From Phycisphaerae bacterium (GTDB lineage: Bacteria > Planctomycetota > Phycisphaerae > Sedimentisphaerales > Anaerobacaceae), in contig DAOUVA010000269.1 of NCBI GenBank assembly GCA_030667885.1, forward strand, positions 1-6,366: a stretch of DNA of 6,366 nt. Direction: 5' to 3'. The notes beneath the pieces were generated by a model. It was not told where the DNA came from. It searched no databases and saw only the letters and a list, made by a program, of their open reading frames with translations. Positions 1-6,285 of the stretch are shown here, piece after piece; positions within the stretch are counted from its first letter, which is position 1; every line of letters begins with the position of its first letter. A program made the translations under genes and the position numbers.

Positions 1-1820
1 ACGAGAAGATTACGTCCCCGGTATTGATGGGTTTTCTTTATGTCGGCTTGTTCAAGGATAGTTGGGACTATGTCGAGCAGTTGGACGAATTCGTTTCTTT
101 TTCCGGGAGCGAGTCCCCCGTACCTAATCAAGAGTGGGACGTGAAGGAGGCAGTGGTCGAGATTGTGCCCATGCACGAAGAAATAGTTGTGTTCGCCGAT
201 GGCCTCGCCGTGGTCAGCGGTGAACATTATAAGGCTGTCTTCGTACATGCCGAGTTCTTTGAGGGTCTCAATCAATCTGCCGAAATGTTCGTCAAAGTAT
301 CTAATCTCTCCATCGTATTGTGAGATGTAGTAATTGAAGTCTGTTCGATCTGGGAGCTGCTGGTATAATGGGATACCATTGAGGCCATCGTTGGTGCTGT
401 TAAATTTGAGATTGAGGGGTTTTTTGTCCTTTGTCAGGAACATTTTGTCGTAAGGCGATTTTGGTGTGTACGGTCCGTGCGGGTCCTGATAGTGAATCCA
501 CATGAAGAAATTGCCCTGTTCGTGTTGTTTTAGAATATCAATTGCGCACGAAGTAGTATTTTCAGCTATCCTCTCTGGGCGGTAGCGGAAAATATCACCC
601 AAGATTATCTTCAAATGTCCTTTTAACAAATTTACTTTCTCGGACTCCTTAGTCACTAAATTATTGGATTCTCCCGGGTCCATTTGCAGGTCATACAACT
701 CAGGCCTCTGAGTTTGGATATATTTCCAGCGGTTTGTAACCACACCTTTCAAATCATTACAATTATATTTTCTTGGAGTGTAACTTTCGCAGTACAGATA
801 TCTCTCTCCTCTTGTGTATTGTCCTTCACCAAAATAAGGTGAAAGGTCATCTCCCTCTACTTCTAATGGTATTCGCAAACCCAGCATCCGGCAAACAGTA
901 GGAACGATATCTATCAACCCCGTCAACTCATCTACTCTCTTTGCTTTCACTTGCCCCGGCGGCTTAAAAATTAAAGGAACTTTAATTGCACTTTGGTAAA
1001 TGAAATAACCATGGTCTTCTTCCCCATGCTCACCTAGCATTTCACCGTGGTCGCTTGTAACAATAATCAGAGAGGATTCATAAAGACCTAAACCCTTTAA
1101 CTTCTCAACAACCTGCCCAATACAATAATCTGCATATGCAATTTCACCAGCATAAAGGTTTCCACCAAAGCTGGAGGCAAATGGCCCAGGTGGTTGATAC
1201 AATAATTGTGGACTGTAATAATGCAAAAACATAAAGAATTTCTTTCTTCTTCTGTGTTTTTCCAGATACTCGATAGCCAAACGACTTGTTTCAATATTTG
1301 GGCGTTCAGTTAATCTATACCCTTTCCGTATATCCTCCCGTTCAAAATCGTCGTCATATATATCAAAACCCTGGTCTAAACCAAACTGTGAATCTAGGTC
1401 GGAACCGCTTACGATGGCCGCTGTCACAAAGCCTTTGGAACGTAAAATCTCTGCCAAAGTAAAATTGGCATGGCTAAGTCCGAATAACCTATTGTCATGA
1501 ACACCATGATATGGCGGATTGGTCCCCGTCAACATAGATGCATGAGCCGGAAGGGTTAGCGGCACCGGTGTGATAGTATTTGTAAAAACAATACCTTCCC
1601 TCCCGATTGCATCGATATTTGGAGTAGTTTTGTACCGATACCCGTAACAGCTCATATAATCAGGCCGACAAGTGTCAATACTGATCAGGATAATGTGGTT
1701 CACACTTCTATCAAAAACATCTAAATTGAAAAAAAGCCATACGATGCACACAATGACCAAAAGCATTAACAAACACCACAACCATCGAATACTCTTTATT
1801 TTACTCAATTTATTGCTCAT
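1..1820 (-). CDS. membrane-anchored chimeric sulfatase-like protein: one full domain plus the C-terminal part of a second, partial
   Basis: The frame is open from the ATG at 1820 to the window edge (606 codons, C-terminus missing). AAAGGA lies just before the ATG, which overlaps the previous gene's stop by 11 nt, so translation is probably coupled. Residues 12-31 form a membrane anchor. Domain 1 (42 to about 390) is a sulfatase-like fold: ILISIDTCRPD (Asp49), GCYGY-like SCYGY, PLTLPAHASMLTG with Thr89 in the nucleophile position, TSDHGE (Asp257, His258), and the typical ending ELYDLQMDPGESNNL (374-388). At about 410 the frame runs straight into a second sulfatase already in mid-domain: ERIAENTT, FFMWIHYQDPHGPY (438-451), TADHGEAIGEH (534-544) and VPLLIRY. 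This part lacks the nucleophile half. Thr at the active site points to a formylglycine-independent hydrolase or transferase of sulfate- or phosphate-type esters; substrate unknown. Domain 1 has SPQ where DPH is usual. Confidence 0.85.
   Translation of the reverse strand, partial: MSNKLSKIKSIRWLWCLLMLLVIVCIVWLFFNLDVFDRSVNHIILISIDTCRPDYMSCYGYRYKTTPNIDAIGREGIVFTNTITPVPLTLPAHASMLTGTNPPYHGVHDNRLFGLSHANFTLAEILRSKGFVTAAIVSGSDLDSQFGLDQGFDIYDDDFEREDIRKGYRLTERPNIETSRLAIEYLEKHRRRKKFFMFLHYYSPQLLYQPPGPFASSFGGNLYAGEIAYADYCIGQVVEKLKGLGLYESSLIIVTSDHGEMLGEHGEEDHGYFIYQSAIKVPLIFKPPGQVKAKRVDELTGLIDIVPTVCRMLGLRIPLEVEGDDLSPYFGEGQYTRGERYLYCESYTPRKYNCNDLKGVVTNRWKYIQTQRPELYDLQMDPGESNNLVTKESEKVNLLKGHLKIILGDIFRYRPERIAENTTSCAIDILKQHEQGNFFMWIHYQDPHGPYTPKSPYDKMFLTKDKKPLNLKFNSTNDGLNGIPLYQQLPDRTDFNYYISQYDGEIRYFDEHFGRLIETLKELGMYEDSLIMFTADHGEAIGEHNYFFVHGHNLDHCLLHVPLLIRYGGLAPGKRNEFVQLLDIVPTILEQADIKKTHQYRGRNLL
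126..323 (-). repeat. second copy of the internal protein repeat in the chimeric sulfatase
   Basis: This is the partner of the copy at 963-1157. Here codons end mostly in C (for example repeated CTC, CAC, GAC, GTC), while the first copy prefers T- and A-ending codons, which supports a different origin for the two halves of the gene. Confidence 0.7.
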
Positions 1821-2700
1821 TGGTCCTTTGAAGTTTTTCCTTCGCCTTTTTCTTTTTTGTTAGATTCAAGTTAATATTAGCTTCATGCCAATTAGGTCGC
1901 AGTTCAAGCGCCTTCTCATAGTGCAATATAGCCTCTTCAAATATTCCCTGACATGATAAAGCTACACCAAGATTGAGGTGAGCCTCAGGATAATCAGGCC
2001 TTATCTCGAGAGCTTTCTTATATTCGCTAATAGCTTTATTGTATCGGTTTAGTTTAAAATAAATAATACCCAGTGCGTGATGCGCTTTGGACATCTGAGG
2101 ATTGTAATGCAGAGCTCTATTATAGCACTCCACTGCCTTAGAGTAATTGCCTTTACTCCTATAAAGCTTTCCTAAATCACATAGGGCTTCCAGTGCCTCT
2201 GGGTTTAGCTTGACTAATTCTTCCAAATATGTAATTGCTTCATCGATTTTCCCTTGACGCTCAAGCAATTTTGAAATAAGAGCATATAATGGTTGTTCCT
2301 CAGGCCTAATCCGGATCGATTCTTTACAATGCTTAATAGCCTTATCAAGATAAGTATTCTCGGAAGTGGGCACTCCAACATATGCTCTCCCCAAAAATCT
2401 ATGGGCATCAAAGTGATTGGGATCAAATTCGACGACTCGCTCCAGATAAGGAATAGCCCTCGAAAAATCCTTTTGCTCCACATACAGCCTGCCCATAAAA
2501 AAGGTGGCTGGATAAAACTCTGGCCATTCCAAAATAATTTTTTCGTAAAGTTTTTCAGCCTCTTTGAATTTCTTCTGAAAACCAAGGTCTGTCAGAATTC
2601 TATAACTGTTATGCAGTTTGATAAAATCTTTGGGGTCATTTCTGTTCTGATTAAATTCTACATACTTGTTAACTGATATTTCATCAGCATCTTTCCAAGG
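575..2700 (-). other. AT-rich segment that seems to interrupt one sulfatase gene; permuted sulfatase-TPR unit
   Basis: Read on the minus strand, this stretch holds a TPR tail with stop, then the start and complete sulfatase domain of the next gene. On either side lie the first third (2700-3168) and the remainder (1-575) of a different sulfatase. Hand counts show GC dropping from 57% at 2881-2940 to 32% at 2641-2700, staying low inside (25% at 1201-1260) and rising from 30% at 601-660 to 48% at 541-600. No terminal inverted repeats, target duplications or transposase were seen, so it is not called an insertion sequence. Boundaries are approximate, about 30-70 nt. Confidence 0.5.
963..1157 (-). 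repeat. first copy of an internal protein repeat in the chimeric sulfatase
   Basis: Residues 222-286, around TSDHGEMLGEHG, align without large gaps with residues 500-565, around TADHGEAIGEH (nt 126-323). Shared features include a GEI-Y-D start, LK-LG-YE-SLI, the DHGE metal motif and a VPL-I end. The two copies differ strongly in DNA and codon choice, so they are diverged paralogous domains and not a recent duplication. Confidence 0.7.
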
Positions 2701-3168
2701 ATCCACTGGGTCCATTTTGTCATTGTAGATATCGAAACCTTGACCAAAACCCCTAATTTTACGAACGACATAATTACTCACTACTCCATAAGTGCGGTAA
2801 CCATTCTCGTCAAGTATTTTTGCTACCATTGGAACTCCCGAAGGAACGAGGGTACTATTGTTGGGGACTTTTGTTTCGTGTGGCAAAAAACCACTGAGAA
2901 AGCTTGAACACGACGGGGCGGTTGAGGGAGCCTGCGCAAGGCAGTTTTCAAACAGCAGAGATTCGGCAGCGAAGCTGTCAACGTTTGGTGAGACGTCTTT
3001 TTCATAGCCGTAGCAGCCGAGGAAATCGGGCCTTAATGTGTCAACGCTGATTAAGATGATGTTTGGTTTTTCCTTCGTTGCGGGTCTGCAGGCATGCATA
3101 AACAGTATTGCTGTGGCAGAGGCTGCGATTAGCGTTATTGTGATAAATATGATTTTATAGCTTTTCAA
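1810..3168 (-). CDS. exported chimeric protein: N-terminal third of a sulfatase-like domain joined to seven TPR repeats
   Basis: The 452-residue product has a hydrophobic signal segment (5-25) ending in MHAC, a non-ideal lipobox with Cys27, so it may be a lipoprotein of the cell envelope. Residues 35-150 form the start of an alkaline phosphatase-superfamily sulfatase fold: ILISVDTLRPD with metal ligand Asp43, GCYGY, then TAPSC with Thr83 where sulfatases carry the formylglycine Cys/Ser, and GFDIYND (144-150). The fold then stops. The central His region and the DHG metal motif are absent, and after a linker with NDPKDF (177-182) seven TPRs of about 34 residues follow (201-443), a protein-binding solenoid. 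Known sulfatase-TPR proteins keep the whole sulfatase domain, so this one is internally deleted or chimeric and cannot have a normal active site alone. The start is TTG with a weak AAGAG site; the next Met would lose the signal. The gene overlaps the following one by 11 nt. Confidence 0.85.
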   Translation of the reverse strand: MKSYKIIFITITLIAASATAILFMHACRPATKEKPNIILISVDTLRPDFLGCYGYEKDVSPNVDSFAAESLLFENCLAQAPSTAPSCSSFLSGFLPHETKVPNNSTLVPSGVPMVAKILDENGYRTYGVVSNYVVRKIRGFGQGFDIYNDKMDPVDPWKDADEISVNKYVEFNQNRNDPKDFIKLHNSYRILTDLGFQKKFKEAEKLYEKIILEWPEFYPATFFMGRLYVEQKDFSRAIPYLERVVEFDPNHFDAHRFLGRAYVGVPTSENTYLDKAIKHCKESIRIRPEEQPLYALISKLLERQGKIDEAITYLEELVKLNPEALEALCDLGKLYRSKGNYSKAVECYNRALHYNPQMSKAHHALGIIYFKLNRYNKAISEYKKALEIRPDYPEAHLNLGVALSCQGIFEEAILHYEKALELRPNWHEANINLNLTKKKKAKEKLQRTNEQ

Positions 3169-3348
3169 GGCTCTTATTCCGTCAGTTTTTCTATTTTACG
3201 GTCAAGTTTGCCCCATGCTCGGTCAGATTGGTTTGCAGCTTTTTATTAGACATATTACTCACAGGATACTAAATCCTTCAAACAAATGCAACTGGTTACT
3301 GAGGAACGTCGGTCAGGCGGCGTTCAACGCGGTTTTTCAGCGTTCATT
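3169..3348 (-). other. spacer between folC and the sulfatase-TPR gene
   Basis: Apart from the possible micro-ORF at 3174-3253, this 180-nt stretch shows a small perfect inverted repeat (AGGAT and ATCCT around 5 nt, about 3262-3276) and a weak promoter-like pair, TTGCAT with TATCCT 17 nt later. No convincing intrinsic terminator follows folC, so read-through from folC into the sulfatase genes is possible. Confidence 0.4.
3174..3253 (-). pseudogene. possible frameshifted micro-ORF upstream of the sulfatase-TPR gene
   Basis: An ATG at 3253 preceded by GTGAG reads MSNKK and then stops at 3193-3191 after 20 codons. After an A5 run, the neighbouring frame instead reads a charged helix, KAANQSDRAWGKLDRKIEKL, up to a TAA at 3176-3174, 5 nt before the TTG start of the next gene. 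One more A in the run would give a single 26-residue peptide. It is too short to recognise, and it may be chance, a sequencing indel or a slippage site. Confidence 0.2.
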
Positions 3349-4797
3349 TTAGTTTTTTCGGGCGAGTTTTTGAAAGCGTACTTTAGCCTGACCAATGAGG
3401 TAGAAACTGCCCGTTATGCAAATGAGGTCTTCGCGTCCTATGGCACTTTGTGCCAGTTGGAGTGCCTGTCCGAGGCTGGAGGCGGCCTGGCACATTTTAC
3501 CGCATATTTCGGTGTATCTATCAGTCAGTTCCTGAGGCGAAGCTGCCTTTGGAGAACTGCTTCGTGTAAATATTACCTTGTCGGCACCGTACCGGAGCTG
3601 TTCAAGCATTCCGGTGATGTCCTTGTCCACATTGCAACCGAATATTACGACCATGGAGTCGTATGGTATATTCTGGCCGATGGCGTACATCAGGGCCTTT
3701 ATGCTGGCGGCATTGTGTGCGGCGTCGATAATAATCCTCGGGTCGTCACAAATCATCTCCATCCGTCCTGCCAGAAAGATTGTGCTCAGTCCCTTTGTAG
3801 CTTTTTCGTTGTCTATCTCGTAACCGATGGATTTCAGCTTGTCGAGCATTGCCAGAGCGAGTCCACAGTTGATAGCCTGGTGTTTTCCGTACAGGGGGAC
3901 GCGTAGATGCTCAAACTTGCTGGTCTTTGTAGTCAGACAGATTCTGGTGTGCGGCCCGCATTTGCGTGAAGTCTCGAACCTGTAGGAAAAATCGATATCT
4001 TCGCCGGTAACGCTAAGCGGAGCTTTTACGGCGAGGGCCTGTGATTTTAACACGCCCATGGCTTCAGGTTCCTGTTCGACGGTAACAATAGGCACGCCTC
4101 GTTTGAAGATACCGGCCTTTTCTTTTGCGATACAGTCCAGAGTACCGCCAAGCAGGTGCTGATGGTCGAGGCTCAGGCTTGTAATTCCAACGAGTTCGGG
4201 TTTGATGACGTTGGTGCTGTCAAGTCTACCACCGAGCCCTGTTTCGATTACAGCGATATCGACATCCAAGTCGAGAAAATGCAAAAATGCGATGGCGGTC
4301 ATAATCTCAAAGAAGCTGGGCGGTTCGTCTTTTGAAACTTTCTCGACCGGCGCATGGATACGGTTCATCAGACCGAGCATTTCAGAGTCTGTTATCATTT
4401 TCGAGTTTACTGTAATCCTCTCGTGCAAATGCACCACGTGCGGTGAGGTGTACAAACCGACATTGTAATCGTTCGATTCGAGCATTTTTGCGAGCATAGT
4501 GGCGGTGGAGCCTTTTCCTTTTGTGCCCCCTATGTGCACGGTACTTAGTTTTTTATGCGGATTTCCGAGCGAAGTGAGTAATTTTTGCATTCTCTGCAGG
4601 CTAAATGTAGTTTTGTTGTAGCGGATGCGCTGTTGCTTTTCGTAATCGGTGCGCTCAGAGAGGTACTTCATAGCCTGTTTATAACTGCTAAAGGCCTTTT
4701 TGGCTTTTACCCCGGCGAGCTTTTTTGTTTTGGCTGGCTTTTTGGTAGGGTTTTTCTTAGCCTGTTTCTTCCGAGTTTTCTTAGCTGTCTTCACCAT
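3349..4797 (-). CDS. folC: FolC, dihydrofolate synthase/folylpolyglutamate synthase with a lysine-rich N-terminal tail
   Basis: FolC is a cytoplasmic ATP-dependent ligase that adds glutamate to dihydropteroate and extends the glutamate tail of folates. Numbering from the ATG at 4797 (482 residues) it shows the P-loop GGTKGKGST (90-98), GLYTSPH with HERI (114-128), FFEIMTAIAF (162-171), IETGLGGRLDSTNV (184-197), a DHQHLLGGT block (211-219) leading to IAKEKAGIFKRG (223-234), YGKHQAIN (303-310), AGRMEM (343-348) and IIDAAHNAAS (356-365). The Mur ligase-like ATPase and C-terminal domains are therefore complete. Residues 1-34 carry 15 Lys and 1 Arg, a tail that typical FolC lacks. The frame is open to a Met at 4878, but that start lies upstream of the promoter boxes, so the ATG at 4797 (or the GTG next to it) is chosen. 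AAAGG lies 3 nt before the ATG. Confidence 0.93.
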   Translation of the reverse strand: MVKTAKKTRKKQAKKNPTKKPAKTKKLAGVKAKKAFSSYKQAMKYLSERTDYEKQQRIRYNKTTFSLQRMQKLLTSLGNPHKKLSTVHIGGTKGKGSTATMLAKMLESNDYNVGLYTSPHVVHLHERITVNSKMITDSEMLGLMNRIHAPVEKVSKDEPPSFFEIMTAIAFLHFLDLDVDIAVIETGLGGRLDSTNVIKPELVGITSLSLDHQHLLGGTLDCIAKEKAGIFKRGVPIVTVEQEPEAMGVLKSQALAVKAPLSVTGEDIDFSYRFETSRKCGPHTRICLTTKTSKFEHLRVPLYGKHQAINCGLALAMLDKLKSIGYEIDNEKATKGLSTIFLAGRMEMICDDPRIIIDAAHNAASIKALMYAIGQNIPYDSMVVIFGCNVDKDITGMLEQLRYGADKVIFTRSSSPKAASPQELTDRYTEICGKMCQAASSLGQALQLAQSAIGREDLICITGSFYLIGQAKVRFQKLARKN

Positions 4798-4806
4798 GAA
4801 CCTTTT

Positions 4807-4835
4807 AGTATAGCATGGCGGTACCTTCAAGTCAA
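4807..4835 (-). promoter_or_regulatory. near-consensus sigma70 promoter of folC, implying a leaderless or nearly leaderless mRNA
   Basis: TTGACT (4835-4830), an exact 17-nt spacer and TATACT (4812-4807) on the minus strand match the sigma70 consensus at five of six positions in each box with ideal spacing. Only 9 nt separate the -10 box from the folC ATG at 4797, so a start about 7 nt downstream would leave roughly 3 nt of leader. Just upstream, TTTTGGCC occurs twice in a row at about 4843-4860. Confidence 0.65.
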
Positions 4836-4856
4836 CTTTAAGAGGCCAAAACGGCC

Positions 4857-4876
4857 AAAAACACGTAGAACTACGC
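4857..4876 (-). terminator. candidate intrinsic terminator upstream of folC
   Basis: On the minus strand GCGTAG and CTACGT can pair (about 5-6 bp with a very short or 4-nt loop), followed at once by GTTTTT. It lies after the dprA spacer and about 20 nt before the -35 box of the folC promoter, where a terminator would insulate the two units. The stem is short, so this is tentative. Confidence 0.3.
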
Positions 4877-4881
4877 AAAAT

Positions 4882-4995
4882 TTAAGGACAAGCACTGGCC
4901 TTATCTCGGTATAACTTGTTTTTGAGAAAGAAGTTATGCGATATCAGGCATTTCGGTCGGAAGTTCTCGAATCCTGAAGAACTCATTACCGGCAT
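4882..4995 (-). CDS. possible 37-aa ORF between dprA and folC
   Basis: An ATG at 4995 opens 37 codons, ending at the TAA at 4884-4882. The peptide starts MPVMSSSGFENF, has a hydrophobic/aromatic centre (ISHNFFL) and ends with KASACP. I recognise no family. No Shine-Dalgarno site precedes the ATG, and another minus-strand frame is open across the right half of the same stretch (to a TAA near 4931), so coding is not established. It could equally be a decayed gene end or a dispersed repeat. Confidence 0.2.
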   Translation of the reverse strand: MPVMSSSGFENFRPKCLISHNFFLKNKLYRDKASACP

Positions 4996-5046
4996 TGATT
5001 ATGCAATTAGTTTTGCTTATAAAGGGAGCCCTTGTTCGTAGAAGCT

Positions 5047-6201
5047 CTAATTTTTCAGGAACGAGCTACCTGGCAGTTGTTTAATAAGGCCTTTTAGCTG
5101 CAGCGAGATGAGTCCTGCATTGATGCTGCCCGGGGACAGGTCTGCTTCGGCGATTATCTGTTCGATGTGCACAGGTTCGTGGCTCAGGCAGTCATAAATC
5201 ATTTTTTCGGCTTCACTTAGCTTAAGCTGGCTGACATCGAACAGCGGAGCTTCGACTTTTTCACGGGTTTTTTCAGCCGATTCGCTGACATGCTCCTGCA
5301 GCTGTTGGCCAATGTGCCCGAGTGCTTCTGTAACGTCTTCGACGCTTTCGATAAGTTTGGCACCCTGTTTTATCAGCAGGTTCGAGCCCTTACTGAGAGG
5401 TGAATCGATTTTTCCGGGCACGGCCATTACCTCGCGATTATATTCCAACGCGACTCTGGCGGTGATTAGTGCGCCCGAGCGTAGGGGCGCCTCGACAACG
5501 ATGGTGCCGAGTGTCATGCCTGCAATTATTCTGTTGCGAGAAGGAAAATTTTCCGCCAGCGGCTCGTAATTTAAAGGCAGCTCGCTGATGCATGCGCCGG
5601 ATTGTGTTATAAGCGAAAAGAGCTCTTTGTTTTCGGGCGGGAAGATGTTGGCAAGTCCGCACCCTTCTACAGCGATAGTTCTTCCATCAGCAGCCAGTGC
5701 GCCTTTGTGAGCGGCGGTGTCTATTCCTCGTGCCATTCCGGAATATATAGTAAACCCGGCGGCACTTAAAAGATGAGCAAATCGCCCGGCCTGCTCCTGG
5801 CCGTACAGACTGCAGCGGCGGGAACCGACTATCGCAATTCCGAGGTTGTCAGAGTTAGTGAGTGTTCCTTTTATGTACAGGACAGGTGGCGGGTCGTAAA
5901 TCTGTTTTAGCAGTGTGGGGTATCTACTGTCCTCGAGATTTATTATCCAGACGCCGAGTTTTTGGGCCCGCTCCAGTTCGGCGGCGGCATCGAATTTATC
6001 ACGTGTGGAGGCAATTTGCTCGGCGGTTTTAAATCCTATGCCTTCGACTTTCACCATTTCGCTTGCTGAAGCCCCAAGTACGCGGTCTACCGAGCCGAAC
6101 TGTTCGATAAGCCTGGCAAAGGTGACCGGGCCGACATTTTCGGCCCTGACTAACCTTAGCCATTTGTCAATATCAACCGAGTTATATTGTTCTTTCCTCA
6201 T
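5047..6201 (-). CDS. dprA: DprA/Smf DNA-processing protein
   Basis: DprA binds single-stranded DNA entering the cytoplasm during natural transformation and loads RecA on it; the family also occurs widely in bacteria not known to be competent. Numbering from the upstream TTG at 6207 (386 residues, normal length), there is a helix-hairpin-helix/SAM-like N-terminus (about 15-75), then the Rossmann-like core with IAIVGSRRCSLYG (124-136), SGMARGIDTAAHKGAL (156-171), TIAVEGCGL (177-185), a FPSRNRIIAG block (221-230), and SGALITARVAL (244-254) leading to VPGK (263-266). A winged-helix segment follows at about 326-380. The ATG at 6201 is preferred to the TTG because neither has a clear Shine-Dalgarno site and the core is unaffected. 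One oddity is Glu181, where the family usually has Leu in the TIAVLG strand. The gene has its own promoter and is followed by about 250 nt of spacer before folC. Confidence 0.95.
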   Translation of the reverse strand: MRKEQYNSVDIDKWLRLVRAENVGPVTFARLIEQFGSVDRVLGASASEMVKVEGIGFKTAEQIASTRDKFDAAAELERAQKLGVWIINLEDSRYPTLLKQIYDPPPVLYIKGTLTNSDNLGIAIVGSRRCSLYGQEQAGRFAHLLSAAGFTIYSGMARGIDTAAHKGALAADGRTIAVEGCGLANIFPPENKELFSLITQSGACISELPLNYEPLAENFPSRNRIIAGMTLGTIVVEAPLRSGALITARVALEYNREVMAVPGKIDSPLSKGSNLLIKQGAKLIESVEDVTEALGHIGQQLQEHVSESAEKTREKVEAPLFDVSQLKLSEAEKMIYDCLSHEPVHIEQIIAEADLSPGSINAGLISLQLKGLIKQLPGSSFLKN

Positions 6202-6238
6202 TTGCAAGAACGTAAAACTACATCCTAAAAGCCGACCT

Positions 6239-6266
6239 GTTATACCCTAAGTATCTGCAAGGTCAA
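6239..6266 (-). promoter_or_regulatory. sigma70-type promoter of dprA
   Basis: On the minus strand TTGACC (6266-6261) is followed after 16 nt by TATAAC (6244-6239). Each box matches the consensus at five of six positions. The predicted transcription start near 6232 leaves a leader of about 30 nt before the dprA ATG at 6201. It lies just after the stop of the upstream gene, so dprA can be transcribed on its own. Confidence 0.6.
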
Positions 6267-6285
6267 TTACAACAGGAAATATGTG

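Noticed and set aside
24..323. 99-codon plus-strand frame at the left edge
   Set aside because: It is antisense to the DHG-containing sulfatase end and has no recognisable motif.
1097..1294. 65-codon frame on the minus strand
   Set aside because: It is an out-of-frame shadow inside the chimeric sulfatase gene, whose reading frame is continuous here.
2214..2676. Open frames of 123 codons (minus) and 127 codons (plus) over the TPR region
   Set aside because: Both are shadows of the TPR-coding frame, whose 34-residue periodicity is clear.
575..2700. Insertion sequence or transposon
   Set aside because: No transposase, terminal inverted repeats or target duplication could be found at the joints.
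3319..3344. AACGC/GCGTT hairpin just after folC as a terminator
   Set aside because: The stem is only 5 bp with a 9-nt loop, and no T run follows on the minus strand.
3286..3906. 206-codon open frame on the plus strand
   Set aside because: It lies almost wholly antisense to folC, whose protein motifs are unmistakable, and its translation resembles no family.
5013..5035. AAGGG-CT-CCCTT hairpin just after dprA as a terminator
   Set aside because: The stem is 5 bp at most with a forced 2-nt loop, and only three T residues follow.
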